Source: Subtercola boreus
Lineage (GTDB): Bacteria; Actinomycetota; Actinomycetes; Actinomycetales; Microbacteriaceae
Reading direction: 5' to 3'
Assembly (NCBI RefSeq): GCF_003399635.1
Contig: NZ_NBXB01000045.1
Coordinates: 1 to 64,000, forward strand
Length of the DNA stretch: 64,000 nt
Positions 53,611 to 62,632 of this stretch are shown here, piece by piece. The position numbers were made by a program, and so were the translations under genes. The stretch's first letter is position 1. Each line of letters opens with the position of its first letter. The notes below the pieces were generated by a model. The model was not told the origin of the DNA. It searched no databases and worked only from the letters and a program-made list of their open reading frames with translations.

Positions 53611-53643
53611 GGGGAGCGAGCTGTTTGCACCAGCTCGCTCCCC
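53611..53643 (+). terminator. Hairpin after the DUF2303 gene
   Basis: GGGGAGCGAGCTG pairs with CAGCTCGCTCCCC (13 bp). There is only a weak T-rich tail (TTCATC), so it probably attenuates rather than stops transcription into rusA. Confidence 0.7.
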
Positions 53644-53674
53644 TTCATCATCCGGAAACCCTCAAAGGAAACCA

Positions 53675-54121
53675 GTGACCCTCAACTCTGGCACGCCCCC
53701 GCGCGCCGAATCCACCCCCGCAACGCCTCAGTCGTGGACATTCGACCTGGGCTATGCCAAGCCCCCGCCCGGTCTCTCGATGAACGACCGCACCCACTTT
53801 CGTAAGCGTGCCGCGTCGACCTCGATGATCCGCGACTTCGTCGTGTGGCGCTGCCGCGAGGTGAAGGTCCCGAAGCTGCAGCGGATCCGCGTCGACGTTC
53901 AGTGGGTTGTTCGGACGAACGGACGCCGAGACACCGACAACCTCGCACCGCTTCTCAAGGCCATCTACGACGGTGTCGGCGCTGACAAGGGAACGTCGGC
54001 GCACATCGTGCCCGACGACGCCCCGGCATTCATGGAGAAGCCCGAGGCCAGCATCCGCCTTGCCCGCCTCGAACAGTCCCGGTTCGTCGTCACAATCACA
54101 GATCTGGGGGCCGCCCAGTGA
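53675..54121 (+). CDS. RusA-like Holliday-junction resolvase
   Basis: The 148-residue protein shows the RusA metal-binding sequence RRDTDNLAPLLKAIYDG (Asp pairs) and VDVQWVVRTNG. RusA cuts Holliday junctions as a dimer. It starts at GTG 53675 after an AAGGAA box, and overlaps the helicase-methyltransferase gene by 4 bases. Confidence 0.8.
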   Translation: MTLNSGTPPRAESTPATPQSWTFDLGYAKPPPGLSMNDRTHFRKRAASTSMIRDFVVWRCREVKVPKLQRIRVDVQWVVRTNGRRDTDNLAPLLKAIYDGVGADKGTSAHIVPDDAPAFMEKPEASIRLARLEQSRFVVTITDLGAAQ

Positions 54122-56691
54122 GCCTCCTCACCCTCAACACTGGCGCCGACCCGTCGATGACCTACGACGAGTTCCTACGCGACAAGGTCGCCTTCGACCG
54201 CAAGTTCGGTTTCGACATCACCGACGACGAGATCAACCCGATCCTCCTCCCGCACCAGCGCGCGATCGTGAAATGGGCGGTCCGCGGCGGCCGTCGTGCG
54301 ATCTTCGCGAAGTTCGGTCTGGGCAAGTCGATCATGCAGCTCGAGACGCTGCGGATCATCCTCGACAAGGTCGGCGGCCGTGCACTCATCGTCGCCCCTC
54401 TCGGCGTCCGCGGAGAGTTCATCCGTGACGGCCGCAACCTGCTCGACGTCGATGTGACCTTCGTACGCCGAACCGACCAGGTCGACGGGCCCGGGATCTA
54501 CATCACGAACTACGAGAGCGTCCGTGACGGGAAGCTCGACGTCGGGCTGTTCGGCGCGGTCTCGCTCGACGAGGCATCTGTGCTGCGGTCGTTCGGGTCG
54601 GAGACCTACCAGCGGTTCCTGCAGCTGTTCGAGAACACCCCGTTCCGGTTCGTCGCGACCGCCACGCCCTCACCGAACCGGCACAAGGAGCTGATCCACT
54701 ACGCCGGATACCTCGGCATCATGGATACCGGCGCTGCCCTCACCCGGTTCTTCAAGCGGGACCCGTCGAAGGCCGGGAACCTGCAGCTGCACCCGCACAA
54801 GAAGGATGAGTTCTGGCTGTGGCTGAACACGTGGGCGTGCTTCGTCGCGCGGCCGTCGGATCTCGGCTTCTCTGACGAGGGCTACGACCTCCCCGACCTC
54901 GACGTTCAGTGGCATCGCCTCGACGCGGACATCGCGTCTGATGCCGTCGACCGGGACGGTCAGGGCCTGATGTTCCGCGGCGGAGCGATGTCGGCCGTGG
55001 AGGCGGCGCGCGAGAAGCGCCGCACCATGGACCTGCGCCTGGTCGACATGATGCGCATCGTCCGCGAGCACCGCGAAGCGACCGCCGGCACCCCCGACCA
55101 GATCATCATCTGGTGCCACCTGAATGACGAGCAAGACGCGATCGAGCGAGCGCTCAAGGCGGAGGGTCTGTCGTTCTCCTCAGTGCACGGTTCGCTCTCC
55201 GACGATGAGGCTGAGCGTCGACTCGACCAGTGGCGGGACCGTGAGACCTACGCGCTGATCGGAAAGCCCGTGATGCTGGGGCAGGGCATGAACCTGCAGC
55301 AGTCGAACACTGCCGTCTTCGTGGGAGTCAACCACAAATTCAACGAGACGATTCAGGCAGTGCACCGCATCCAGCGCTTCGGGCAGAAGCGTGCGTGCAC
55401 CGTGCACCTGATCTACGCCGAGACCGAGTCCGACGTGCGCGAGACACTCGAAGCGAAGTGGACCGAGCACAACGTGCTCGCCGACACGATGTCGACCGTC
55501 ATCCGCTGCTTCGGCCTGAACCCCGATGCGATCAGCGCCGAGCTGACCCGCGCCATGGGAGTCGAGCGTGTAGTGCACACCGGCAACGGGTGGACCATCG
55601 CTCTGAACGACTCTGTCGTCGAGGCCCGCGATCACCTCGCCGAAGGCTCCGTCGGCCTGATCGTCACCTCGATCCCGTTCGGCAACCACTACGAGTACTC
55701 GCCGAACTACGCCGACATGGGCCACACCGACGACAATGCGCACTTCTGGTGGGGCAACGACTACATCACCCCGTCGCTGCTGCGCGCCCTGAAGCCCGGC
55801 CGGATCCTCGCCGTGCACGTGAAGGACCGCCAGCTGTTCGGCTCAGTCACCGGGAAGGGCGTCTACACCGTCTCACCGTTCCACGCCGAAGCCATCGCCC
55901 ACTACACCGGGCACGGGTTCGACTACTTCGGGATGATCACCGTCACCACCGACGTCGTGCGCGAGAACAACCAGACGTACCGGCTCGGGTTCTCGAAGAT
56001 GCTGAAGGACCACTCGAGCATGGGTGTCGGTTCGCCCGAGTATGTCCTGCTGTTCCACAAGCCGCAGACGGACCGGTCCGTGGGCTGGGCGGACGAACGC
56101 ATCGTGAAGCAGATGGCCGACTACTCGCTCGGCCGCTGGCAGATCGACGCGGAGGGGGCATGGCGCACCGGCGGGAACCGGCTCCTCTCTGGCGACGAGC
56201 TCGCTGCGCTCTCTCCCGAGGCCAGGTCGCGACTCTTCACCGTGCAGTCGACCGCGAACCGGTACGACTACGACGAGCACGTGCGCCTCGCTGAAGCTCT
56301 GCTGGAGACACACTCGCTGCCGTCGACCTTCGCATCGCTGGTGCCCGGGTCGTGGCGGCCGGACGTGTGGCACGACATCAACCGCCTCGACACCCTCAAC
56401 TCCGAGCAACGCCGTCGCGACGTCGAGAACCACATCTGCCCGTTCCCGCTCGATATCCCTCGCCGCCTGATCGAGGAGTGGTCGAACCCGGGCGAGCTCG
56501 TCTACGACCCGTTCGGCGGGATCGGCTCGACGGTCCTCTGCGCGGTCGAGGCCGGCCGCCAGGCGTACTCGTCTGAGCTGAACCCGGCGTCCGTCGCTGA
56601 CTCGCTCGTGTATCTGCGGCGCCACGACAACCGGCAGTCCATCCCATCCCTGTTCGACCTGATCGACGAAGTAGAGGCCATCGCATCATGA
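54118..56691 (+). CDS. Fused SF2 helicase and beta-class DNA methyltransferase
   Basis: The 857-residue protein joins a DEAD/SNF2-like helicase (residues 1-450) to a DNA amino-methyltransferase (about 465-857). Helicase motifs: I FGLGKS (67-71), II DEAS (151-154), III TATPSPN, VI QRFGQKR (about 419-425). Methyltransferase motifs: IV as TSIPFGNH (near 518, in place of (D/S)PP(Y/F)) and I as DPFGGIGST (797-805), so IV precedes I, the beta-class order. The product would be N6-adenine or N4-cytosine methylation; the SIPF form favours neither clearly. The helicase is probably a DNA translocase, the pair acting on phage DNA. Modified residues in motifs I, II and IV are noted. No restriction nuclease domain is seen. 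Confidence 0.8.
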   Translation: MSLLTLNTGADPSMTYDEFLRDKVAFDRKFGFDITDDEINPILLPHQRAIVKWAVRGGRRAIFAKFGLGKSIMQLETLRIILDKVGGRALIVAPLGVRGEFIRDGRNLLDVDVTFVRRTDQVDGPGIYITNYESVRDGKLDVGLFGAVSLDEASVLRSFGSETYQRFLQLFENTPFRFVATATPSPNRHKELIHYAGYLGIMDTGAALTRFFKRDPSKAGNLQLHPHKKDEFWLWLNTWACFVARPSDLGFSDEGYDLPDLDVQWHRLDADIASDAVDRDGQGLMFRGGAMSAVEAAREKRRTMDLRLVDMMRIVREHREATAGTPDQIIIWCHLNDEQDAIERALKAEGLSFSSVHGSLSDDEAERRLDQWRDRETYALIGKPVMLGQGMNLQQSNTAVFVGVNHKFNETIQAVHRIQRFGQKRACTVHLIYAETESDVRETLEAKWTEHNVLADTMSTVIRCFGLNPDAISAELTRAMGVERVVHTGNGWTIALNDSVVEARDHLAEGSVGLIVTSIPFGNHYEYSPNYADMGHTDDNAHFWWGNDYITPSLLRALKPGRILAVHVKDRQLFGSVTGKGVYTVSPFHAEAIAHYTGHGFDYFGMITVTTDVVRENNQTYRLGFSKMLKDHSSMGVGSPEYVLLFHKPQTDRSVGWADERIVKQMADYSLGRWQIDAEGAWRTGGNRLLSGDELAALSPEARSRLFTVQSTANRYDYDEHVRLAEALLETHSLPSTFASLVPGSWRPDVWHDINRLDTLNSEQRRRDVENHICPFPLDIPRRLIEEWSNPGELVYDPFGGIGSTVLCAVEAGRQAYSSELNPASVADSLVYLRRHDNRQSIPSLFDLIDEVEAIAS

Positions 56692-58547
56692 CCACCGCAA
56701 CCACCCTCGAGCGGCCCCAAGTCACACCGACCCGTGCTGGCTACACCCAACCGACCGTGCCGTGGAACGGTCTCACGGCGACCGACCTCTTCTGTGGGGC
56801 AGGCGGATCCTCTTCAGGGCTCGTCGCCGCCGGGTACAAGGTCGTCATCGCGGCGAACCACTGGAAGCTCGCGATCGACTCCCACCAGATCAACCACCCC
56901 GACACCGACCACTCGTCGGCCGACATCTCGCAGGTCGACCCCCGGTTCTTCCCTCGGACTGATCTGCTGTGGGGCTCGCCCGAATGCACGAACCACTCCG
57001 GCGCGAAGGGCATCAAGCGGCAGCGGACCGAGAACGAGGCACTGTTCAACCTCGACGGAACAGCACCGCTCCCAGACGCCGCCGCCGAGCGATCGCGCGC
57101 CACGATGTGGGACATCCCTCGCTTCGCCGAGTTCCACCAGTACCGGGCGATCATCATCGAGAACGTCGTCGAGGCGTATCGCTGGGTGCAGTTCCCCGCC
57201 TGGCTGATGGCCATGGAGTCGCTCGGTTACGAGCACGAGATCGCTTGGGTGAACTCGATGCACGCGCAGATGCTCGGAGATCCTGCACCGCAGTCTCGCG
57301 ACCGCATCTACATCGTGTTCTGGCGGAAGGGTGAGCGCAAGCCGAACATCCAGAAGTGGACGAGCCCTCGCGCGCTGTGCGCGACGCACGGTGTCATCCG
57401 CGCGGTGCAGACGTTCAAGAAGGCGGAGAGGTGGGGCCGCTACCGCGCGCAGTACGTCTTCAGGTGCCCGCAGTGCGCCGCCATCGTGGAGCCAGCCTGG
57501 CTGCCGGCGTCTTCCGCAATCGACTTCAGCATCCGTGGAACTCGCATCGGTGACCGGAAGACCCCGCTCTCCCCGAAGACCATGACACGAATCGGGAAGG
57601 GCATCGACAAGTACTGGCGACCCATCGTCGTGGAGGCAGCCGGGAACACCTACGACTCTGCAGATCCGAAGCACCAGCAGTTCGGAAGCCCGACCGGGTA
57701 TCTCCGAGCCTGGCCCACCGAAGAAGCGTTTCGCACGCTGCACACGACCTCATCGAAAGGGTTCGCTCTCCCACCGCTGATCACGGACGGCATTCGCGGC
57801 GAAGGCACCGTGCAGTCGGCGAGCGCCGCCATGAACACGCAGACCACTGCGCAGACGAAGGGGGTTTTCTACGACCCGCTGATGATCCCCGTCGAGGGTC
57901 GGGACGGGAAGACTGCGCAGAGCTCGTCCGAGCCGATGCGCACCCAGTCGACCCGGAACGAGACCGGCATCGTCATCCCGCTCCGGAACCACGGTGTCGC
58001 GAAGTCAGTGAGTGAGCCGATCGACACGGTGTCCGCCGGCGGGAACCACCACGCCCTCCTGATGAGGAACAACACGGGCGGCGCGGAAATGACGACTCCC
58101 GCCAGCGAGGTGATGCGCACTCTCACGACGGGCGGGCATCAGTCGCTCCTGGTCAACAACGTCAGCGGCGCGGATGCCAGCCGGTCAAAGCCGGTGAGTG
58201 ATCCTCTGCCGTCGATGGTCGCGGGCGGGCTTCACGCTTCGCTGCTCGTGCCCTACTACGGCAACAGCACGCCCTCGCCCGTCACCGAGCCCGTCGGCAC
58301 CCTCACGACGCACGACCGGTACTCGCTTCTCAGCGGATCCGTCGACGTCGAGGACTGCGAGTTCCGGATGCTCGAACCTGACGAGGTGAAGGTCGGCATG
58401 GGCTTCGCCCGCGACTACCTGCTCATGGGCACGAAGCGCGAGCAAGTGAAGCAGTCCGGCAATGCCGTTACGCCTCCGAACGCGCGCGACATCGGCGCGT
58501 GCGTAGCAGAAGCGCTCACCGGCGAGATTGTCGAGATGGCGGCGTGA
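56688..58547 (+). CDS. C5-cytosine DNA methyltransferase
   Basis: The 619-residue protein has the C5-MTase motifs in order: I DLFCGAGGSSSGL (33-45), IV GSPECTN with nucleophile Cys100, VI IIENV, VIII APQSRDRIYIVF and X QSGNAVTPPNARDIG. A CPQC zinc-like site lies near residue 265. The target-recognition region (about 345-545) consists of repeated units with a Pro-x-x-Thr then hydrophobic Leu-Leu pattern (VSEPIDTVSAGGNHHALL, SEVMRTLTTGGHQSLL, VTEPVGTLTTHDRYSLL). It starts in an ATGA overlap with the helicase-MTase gene. It probably protects phage DNA from restriction. Confidence 0.9.
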   Translation: MTTATTLERPQVTPTRAGYTQPTVPWNGLTATDLFCGAGGSSSGLVAAGYKVVIAANHWKLAIDSHQINHPDTDHSSADISQVDPRFFPRTDLLWGSPECTNHSGAKGIKRQRTENEALFNLDGTAPLPDAAAERSRATMWDIPRFAEFHQYRAIIIENVVEAYRWVQFPAWLMAMESLGYEHEIAWVNSMHAQMLGDPAPQSRDRIYIVFWRKGERKPNIQKWTSPRALCATHGVIRAVQTFKKAERWGRYRAQYVFRCPQCAAIVEPAWLPASSAIDFSIRGTRIGDRKTPLSPKTMTRIGKGIDKYWRPIVVEAAGNTYDSADPKHQQFGSPTGYLRAWPTEEAFRTLHTTSSKGFALPPLITDGIRGEGTVQSASAAMNTQTTAQTKGVFYDPLMIPVEGRDGKTAQSSSEPMRTQSTRNETGIVIPLRNHGVAKSVSEPIDTVSAGGNHHALLMRNNTGGAEMTTPASEVMRTLTTGGHQSLLVNNVSGADASRSKPVSDPLPSMVAGGLHASLLVPYYGNSTPSPVTEPVGTLTTHDRYSLLSGSVDVEDCEFRMLEPDEVKVGMGFARDYLLMGTKREQVKQSGNAVTPPNARDIGACVAEALTGEIVEMAA

Positions 58548-58552
58548 ACCAG

Positions 58553-58759
58553 CTACTGAATGGGCGCGACCCTCAGGATCAGCGGGATGCCTGCGCCGAT
58601 CGTGATTTGCACGTGCTCGCCCTCTCCAGCAGGTACGAAGCGCCAGAAAAAGACCTTGTTCTCAGCCCTGCTGATTGCCGTTTTGAGGGTCTCACCGTCG
58701 CTACTCGTCAGCAGGAAATCGTGGCCGGCGTAGGTCAGAACATAGTTCGAATTGGGCAT
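58553..58759 (-). CDS. Small protein on the opposite strand
   Basis: A 68-residue frame on the minus strand (MPNSNYVLTYAGHDFLLTSS, then ENKVFFWRFVPAGEGEHVQI) fills a gap of about 240 bp in an otherwise plus-strand operon. The sequence is soluble and looks coding, but no strong ribosome-binding site precedes it. It could be a moron-like gene; function unknown. Confidence 0.55.
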   Translation of the reverse strand: MPNSNYVLTYAGHDFLLTSSDGETLKTAISRAENKVFFWRFVPAGEGEHVQITIGAGIPLILRVAPIQ

Positions 58760-58785
58760 GAGCGAACTCTATCGGGGGCTTTCGC

Positions 58786-59172
58786 ATGAAGCCGCATCCG
58801 AAGGTGCCGTACCAGCATCGCAAGAAGGAACCGAAAGAGATCCCCGAGCACACGAAGGCAAACGTCCGCGCGCGCTCGGGAGGCACGTGCGAAGGCTGCG
58901 GCCTGCGACTTGCGACCCAGATGCATCACCGTCTGTACCGTGGCCGCCAGGGCAGTTCCCACCGAATCGAGAACATCCTGCACCTCTGCGGGTCAGGCAA
59001 CCACTCCGGCTGCCACGGCATCGCGCACTCCGGTGACGAGGGCGAGCTGCTTGGCTGGGCTATCCGGTCCGGGGGCGAGCCCGCGGCTGTCGAGGTCACG
59101 TACCGCGGCAAGCAGGTCACGCTCACGAACGACGGTGACGTGAAGTCGATCTATCCATCGGCGGTGCGCTGA
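58786..59172 (+). CDS. HNH endonuclease
   Basis: The 128-residue protein has the HNH/zinc-finger core: CEGCGLRLATQMHHRLY, then HLCGSGNHSGCHGIAH. The Cys pairs hold zinc and the His residues form the nuclease site. It may be a homing-type or phage recombination nuclease. Overlaps the replication gene by one base. Confidence 0.8.
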   Translation: MKPHPKVPYQHRKKEPKEIPEHTKANVRARSGGTCEGCGLRLATQMHHRLYRGRQGSSHRIENILHLCGSGNHSGCHGIAHSGDEGELLGWAIRSGGEPAAVEVTYRGKQVTLTNDGDVKSIYPSAVR

Positions 59173-60038
59173 TGGCCTGGTTCAAGGTCGACGACGGATT
59201 CAGCACCAGCCCAAAGGTGCTGAGCATTCCGAGGTCGTCGCGAATGGCTGCCGTGGGCCTGTGGACGATTGCTGGCACATGGTGCGCGAAGCACCTCACA
59301 GATGGTCACGTGCCCAACTTCATGATTGACGAGTGGGGCGCGGACGAGTCGCTCGCGGTGGCGCTCGTGAAGGCTGGCCTCTGGGTCGAGGATGCAGAGG
59401 GCTACGTGTTCCATGACTGGTCCGACTACCAGCCTTCTCGTTTGGAGGTGAACGCGAATCGCGAGAAGGAGCGACAGCGTAAGGAGTCGTACCGGGCTAA
59501 GAAGGGCGCAAATCAGAGCGACAGTCCCAGCGGGACGACCGTGGGACAGGAGGAATCGTCCCATGGGGTGTCCGGCCCTCCCGACCCGACCCATCCCGAC
59601 CCATCCCGACCTTCTACTTCTGACGAAGTAGAAGGATCTTCGTCCGAACCTGACGGTTCCGACGCGAAGAGGTTTTCGGCTGACGTGATCCGACTTTGCG
59701 ACACGCTCGCTGAGCTCGTTCGACTGAACGGCAACAAGGTCGGCGTCGTGGGGACTACCTGGTGGCTCTCGTGCGACCGCCTCATTCGGCTCGACGGCTA
59801 CACCGCCAAGCAGATCGAGTGGGTCATGCAGTGGTCGCAGCAGAACGAGTTCTGGCAGTCGAATGTCATGTCGATGCCGAAGCTGCGCGAGAAATTCGAC
59901 CAGCTGAAGACCAAGGCGATGCAGGAAGCCGCCGCCCGGAAGCAACCGCAGGATGCCCGGAAGCAAACGCCGACAGAACGGGCGTTGTCCACGCTCTCTC
60001 TCCCAACTGACTTCGGCCCGAAAGGAATCACATCATGA
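59172..60038 (+). CDS. Phage replication (replisome organiser-like) protein
   Basis: The 288-residue protein has an N-terminal winged-helix type region (MAWFKVDDGFSTSPKVLSIP, VGLWTIAGTWCAKHLTDGHV, FHDWSDYQPSRLEVNANREK) typical of phage replication-initiation and DnaD-like organiser proteins. A Pro/Ser-rich linker (about 120-175, with PDPTHPDPSRP from a short DNA repeat) separates it from a helical C-terminal part (TTWWLSCDRLIRLDGYTAKQ). An origin may lie in the linker region, but this is not seen directly. Confidence 0.7.
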   Translation: MAWFKVDDGFSTSPKVLSIPRSSRMAAVGLWTIAGTWCAKHLTDGHVPNFMIDEWGADESLAVALVKAGLWVEDAEGYVFHDWSDYQPSRLEVNANREKERQRKESYRAKKGANQSDSPSGTTVGQEESSHGVSGPPDPTHPDPSRPSTSDEVEGSSSEPDGSDAKRFSADVIRLCDTLAELVRLNGNKVGVVGTTWWLSCDRLIRLDGYTAKQIEWVMQWSQQNEFWQSNVMSMPKLREKFDQLKTKAMQEAAARKQPQDARKQTPTERALSTLSLPTDFGPKGITS

Positions 60039-60454
60039 GCCCAGATGAACTCAAGAAGGTCGTCACCAAGATCCAGCTCGGCGACAGCAGGCAGGTTGAC
60101 GCAAACTCCCTGAAGGAGTGGTGGGACAACATCGGCGGTCTCGACTTCGCGGACGCGATCGCCGCGGTGACGATGCACCGGCAGGAGTCAACGGTCTACC
60201 TGCTCGCCGCTCACGTCGTCGGCAACGTGCGCAGGATCCGGCAGGACCGCGCGGAACGAGCCTCGGCACCGTCGGTCACAGACGACTCGAAGCGTTCGTG
60301 GCGCGGCGGCCAGACCGCGCCGAAGCCAGACAACTTCGAGGCGATGGTGGCGGCGGCGAATGACCCGGCCAAGTTCGAGGAGCAGTGCGCGATCTACAAT
60401 CGGCAGCTCGCCGACGCCGGCTTCGAGATCGACCGCAGCTACGGGGTGGCCTGA
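60035..60454 (+). CDS. Phage protein, possible replication partner
   Basis: 139 residues overlapping the replication gene (ATGA). Contains SLKEWWDNIGGLDFADAIAA and YLLAAHVVGNVRRIRQDRAE. By position it may be a helicase loader or similar, but no ATPase motif is seen. Confidence 0.6.
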   Translation: MSPDELKKVVTKIQLGDSRQVDANSLKEWWDNIGGLDFADAIAAVTMHRQESTVYLLAAHVVGNVRRIRQDRAERASAPSVTDDSKRSWRGGQTAPKPDNFEAMVAAANDPAKFEEQCAIYNRQLADAGFEIDRSYGVA

Positions 60455-60834
60455 TGAAGCGGGCGGAGGCTGCACAGTGGTGCGCTGATCTTGATCAGAT
60501 CCGCCAGCTCCTCGCAGAGCGCGAAGAGTGGAACGCGATCAAGTTCGAGGCCTACATGGCGCGCTGCAGGGCCGACATGTTCTCGACGGTGGCCGAGGGC
60601 CTCGACTGGTTGCGAGCCCTCCCGACGGACGTTCCGTCTCGCGGCAATCAGGCGGCCTGGGCTATCAAAGAAGCCCGCCGGACTGGCGTGGTGCTTGAGC
60701 GGTCACCGGTCCGGGAGAAGCCCGCGAGGGCGCGGAAGCCAGCCATGTTCTTCACTGCCCGTCAACTGGAGATCGCGATACACGCGCTCAGCGTGACCAA
60801 GGCTCGGAGCGAAAGCTTCGAAGCTGCCTCATGA
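60454..60834 (+). CDS. Phage protein, unknown
   Basis: 126 residues from ATG 60454, sharing a base with the previous stop. Helical N-terminal part (KRAEAAQWCADLDQIRQLLA), basic middle with Pro/Arg. No family recognised. Confidence 0.6.
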   Translation: MKRAEAAQWCADLDQIRQLLAEREEWNAIKFEAYMARCRADMFSTVAEGLDWLRALPTDVPSRGNQAAWAIKEARRTGVVLERSPVREKPARARKPAMFFTARQLEIAIHALSVTKARSESFEAAS

Positions 60835-60921
60835 ACATCTGTCCGGGATTCCGGACTGACCATCGACTGACGCTTGCCGCGCGAATCCTCCACCGCTTGT
60901 ACTCAAAGAGTCGGTTTGTTG

Positions 60922-60953
60922 AGGGCCGGGAGACGCCAGAATCTCCCGGCCCT
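60922..60953 (+). terminator. Hairpin upstream of ssb
   Basis: AGGGCCGGGAGA pairs perfectly with TCTCCCGGCCCT (12 bp) around CGCCAGAA, 46 bp before the ssb start. There is no T-run, so it may set mRNA stability rather than terminate. Confidence 0.6.
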
Positions 60954-60998
60954 TCGGGCAATTGTTCAGCCGCACCGCAGCATCTGAGAGGCGTCATC

Positions 60999-61511
60999 AT
61001 GGCAGGCGAGACCCACATCACGGTCGTCGGGAACATCACCGGAGACCCGGAACTGCGGTACACGCAGAACGGTCTCGCGGTCGTGAACTTCACCGTCGCA
61101 TCCACCCCGAAGGTGTTCGACAGGGCCTCGGGCGCGTTCAAGGACGGTGAGGGCCTCTTCCTCCGATGCTCGGCCTGGCGGGAGTTCGCGGAGCACATCG
61201 CGGGGTCTCTCACGAAGGGCACCCGCGTCATCGCTGTCGGCAATCTGAAGCAGCGCACCTTCGAGACGAAGGAGGGCGAGAAGCGAACGAGCATCGAACT
61301 GGAGATCGAGTCCATCGGACCTGACCTGCGGTGGGCGACCGCGCAGGTCACACGTGCGGTCAACGGTGGCACGGCGCGCGGTGCCGGTTCGGCCCCCTCA
61401 TCGAACGGTGCCGAACCGTGGGCCGCGAGCGCTCCGGGGAACACGCCTGCGGGCGGTTCTTCCGATGTGTGGAACACCCCGGGCAGCTTCTCCGACGAGA
61501 CCCCCTTCTAA
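60999..61511 (+). CDS. ssb: Single-stranded DNA-binding protein
   Basis: The 170-residue protein has the OB-fold SSB start (ITVVGNITGDPELRYTQNGL, AVVNFTVASTPKVFD) and a flexible Gly/Ser tail ending in the acidic tip SDETPF (DDxPF-type) that docks partner proteins. It covers single strands in replication and in YqaJ/RecT recombination. ATG 60999 is chosen over the upstream open frame. Confidence 0.92.
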   Translation: MAGETHITVVGNITGDPELRYTQNGLAVVNFTVASTPKVFDRASGAFKDGEGLFLRCSAWREFAEHIAGSLTKGTRVIAVGNLKQRTFETKEGEKRTSIELEIESIGPDLRWATAQVTRAVNGGTARGAGSAPSSNGAEPWAASAPGNTPAGGSSDVWNTPGSFSDETPF

Positions 61512-61513
61512 CT

Positions 61514-61663
61514 ATGGGTCGCTCAGTCCTCATGGCGCCGGCGAAGCCCGAGCACCGCGAGCCCCCTCAGGGCCGATGCTCGCCGGCGTGCTGCAAGACC
61601 CCGCTCGGTCACTCGGCCGCGGCCCCCGCAACCTGCACCTGCCACCCCGCGCGAAGGGACTGA
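61514..61663 (+). CDS. Small Cys-rich phage protein
   Basis: 49 residues from ATG 61514: GRCSPACCKTPLGHS and TCTCHPARRD. The Cys spacing suggests metal binding. It starts 2 nt after ssb and ends 2 nt before the next gene. Role unknown. Confidence 0.5.
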   Translation: MGRSVLMAPAKPEHREPPQGRCSPACCKTPLGHSAAAPATCTCHPARRD

Positions 61664-61665
61664 CC

Positions 61666-62586
61666 ATGATCGTCTGCATCACAAACGACATTCCTGAGCT
61701 TCGGTCGTGCACGATCCGTGGTGAGCACCTCGACAACTGCAGCGGCTTCGTCGTCCGGTTCGACTACCGCACCAATCAGGTCACTCACACGAACGTCGAG
61801 TGCCGCGGCTGCTTGCCCTATCCGGCCGAGCATGGCTTCCTCTGCGGATCCTGCGCGGAGAAGCTCGATGCCGCTCTCGCGGGATCCGTCGATCTGATCT
61901 CGCACCTGCGTTCGATCGAGTCTGGGCCCCGGGACCAGACACCCACGCGCGCCGCGCCGGGCTCCCGCGTCATCGTGCCCGCGTCGTGGATGGAAGCCGA
62001 CGAGCTCTACATCGCATTGTCCGCGGCGGCCGTCGCCTACTCCGTTGACTGGCAGGTCGAGGAACCAGAGCGCGACGTGACCGCTTCGTCCCTGAACGGA
62101 TTCAACCCGGAGGCGAACATCGAAGCGGTCTGGTTCGTGACGGAGATGCTGACGAAGTACGTCCAGGCGTCGCTCCCGAACCTCATCGCGAAGGTCGAGG
62201 GCGCGATCCGCTCCGTCGAGTACATCGCGAAGGTGCAGACCGCAATGGCGCGGTTCCCGTTCGATGAGGCACCGCAGAGAGTGCACTACGTGCGCTGCCG
62301 GACGTGCCAGCACATGACCCTGAACCGTCGACCCCCGCTCGAGTACAACGGCCCCGTCGTCGTCGAGTGCTCGAACGAGGACTGCAAGGCGCTGTGGGAT
62401 CCGCGTCTCATCGACTTCGACCTGCAGCTGCTTCGAGTCGAGGTTCAGGAGGCCGCGCTGGCCAACGCCCGCCGGCAGCGCATCGCCGACCGGGACGCAG
62501 CCCGTGAGGCGAACAAGCTGCGCCGCCAAGCGGTCAGGGACGCGGAAAAGGCCGCTGAGCTCGAAGCCGCCTCAGTTCCCATCTGA
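61666..62586 (+). CDS. Zinc-finger-containing phage protein
   Basis: 306 residues with a Cys-rich front (SCTIRGEHLDNCSGF, VECRGCLPY and FLCGSCAEKL), a helical middle (WFVTEMLTKYVQASLPNLIA) and a second finger (VRCRTCQHMTL, ECSNEDCKALWDP). The C terminus is a long charged helix (about 265-303). No enzyme motif. It may bind nucleic acid. Confidence 0.7.
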   Translation: MIVCITNDIPELRSCTIRGEHLDNCSGFVVRFDYRTNQVTHTNVECRGCLPYPAEHGFLCGSCAEKLDAALAGSVDLISHLRSIESGPRDQTPTRAAPGSRVIVPASWMEADELYIALSAAAVAYSVDWQVEEPERDVTASSLNGFNPEANIEAVWFVTEMLTKYVQASLPNLIAKVEGAIRSVEYIAKVQTAMARFPFDEAPQRVHYVRCRTCQHMTLNRRPPLEYNGPVVVECSNEDCKALWDPRLIDFDLQLLRVEVQEAALANARRQRIADRDAAREANKLRRQAVRDAEKAAELEAASVPI

Positions 62587-62632
62587 CCTGAACGATCTAC
62601 CTCATTCATCCTCAAGTATCGGAGACACACGC

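Noticed and set aside
55395-56294. Plus-strand frame inside the helicase-methyltransferase gene
   Set aside because: Arg-rich shadow translation in another frame of a gene with clear motifs.
59560-59620. Tandem CGACCCATCC repeats as a possible replication origin or iteron
   Set aside because: Only three short copies in a Pro-rich linker codon context; no AT-rich stretch beside them.
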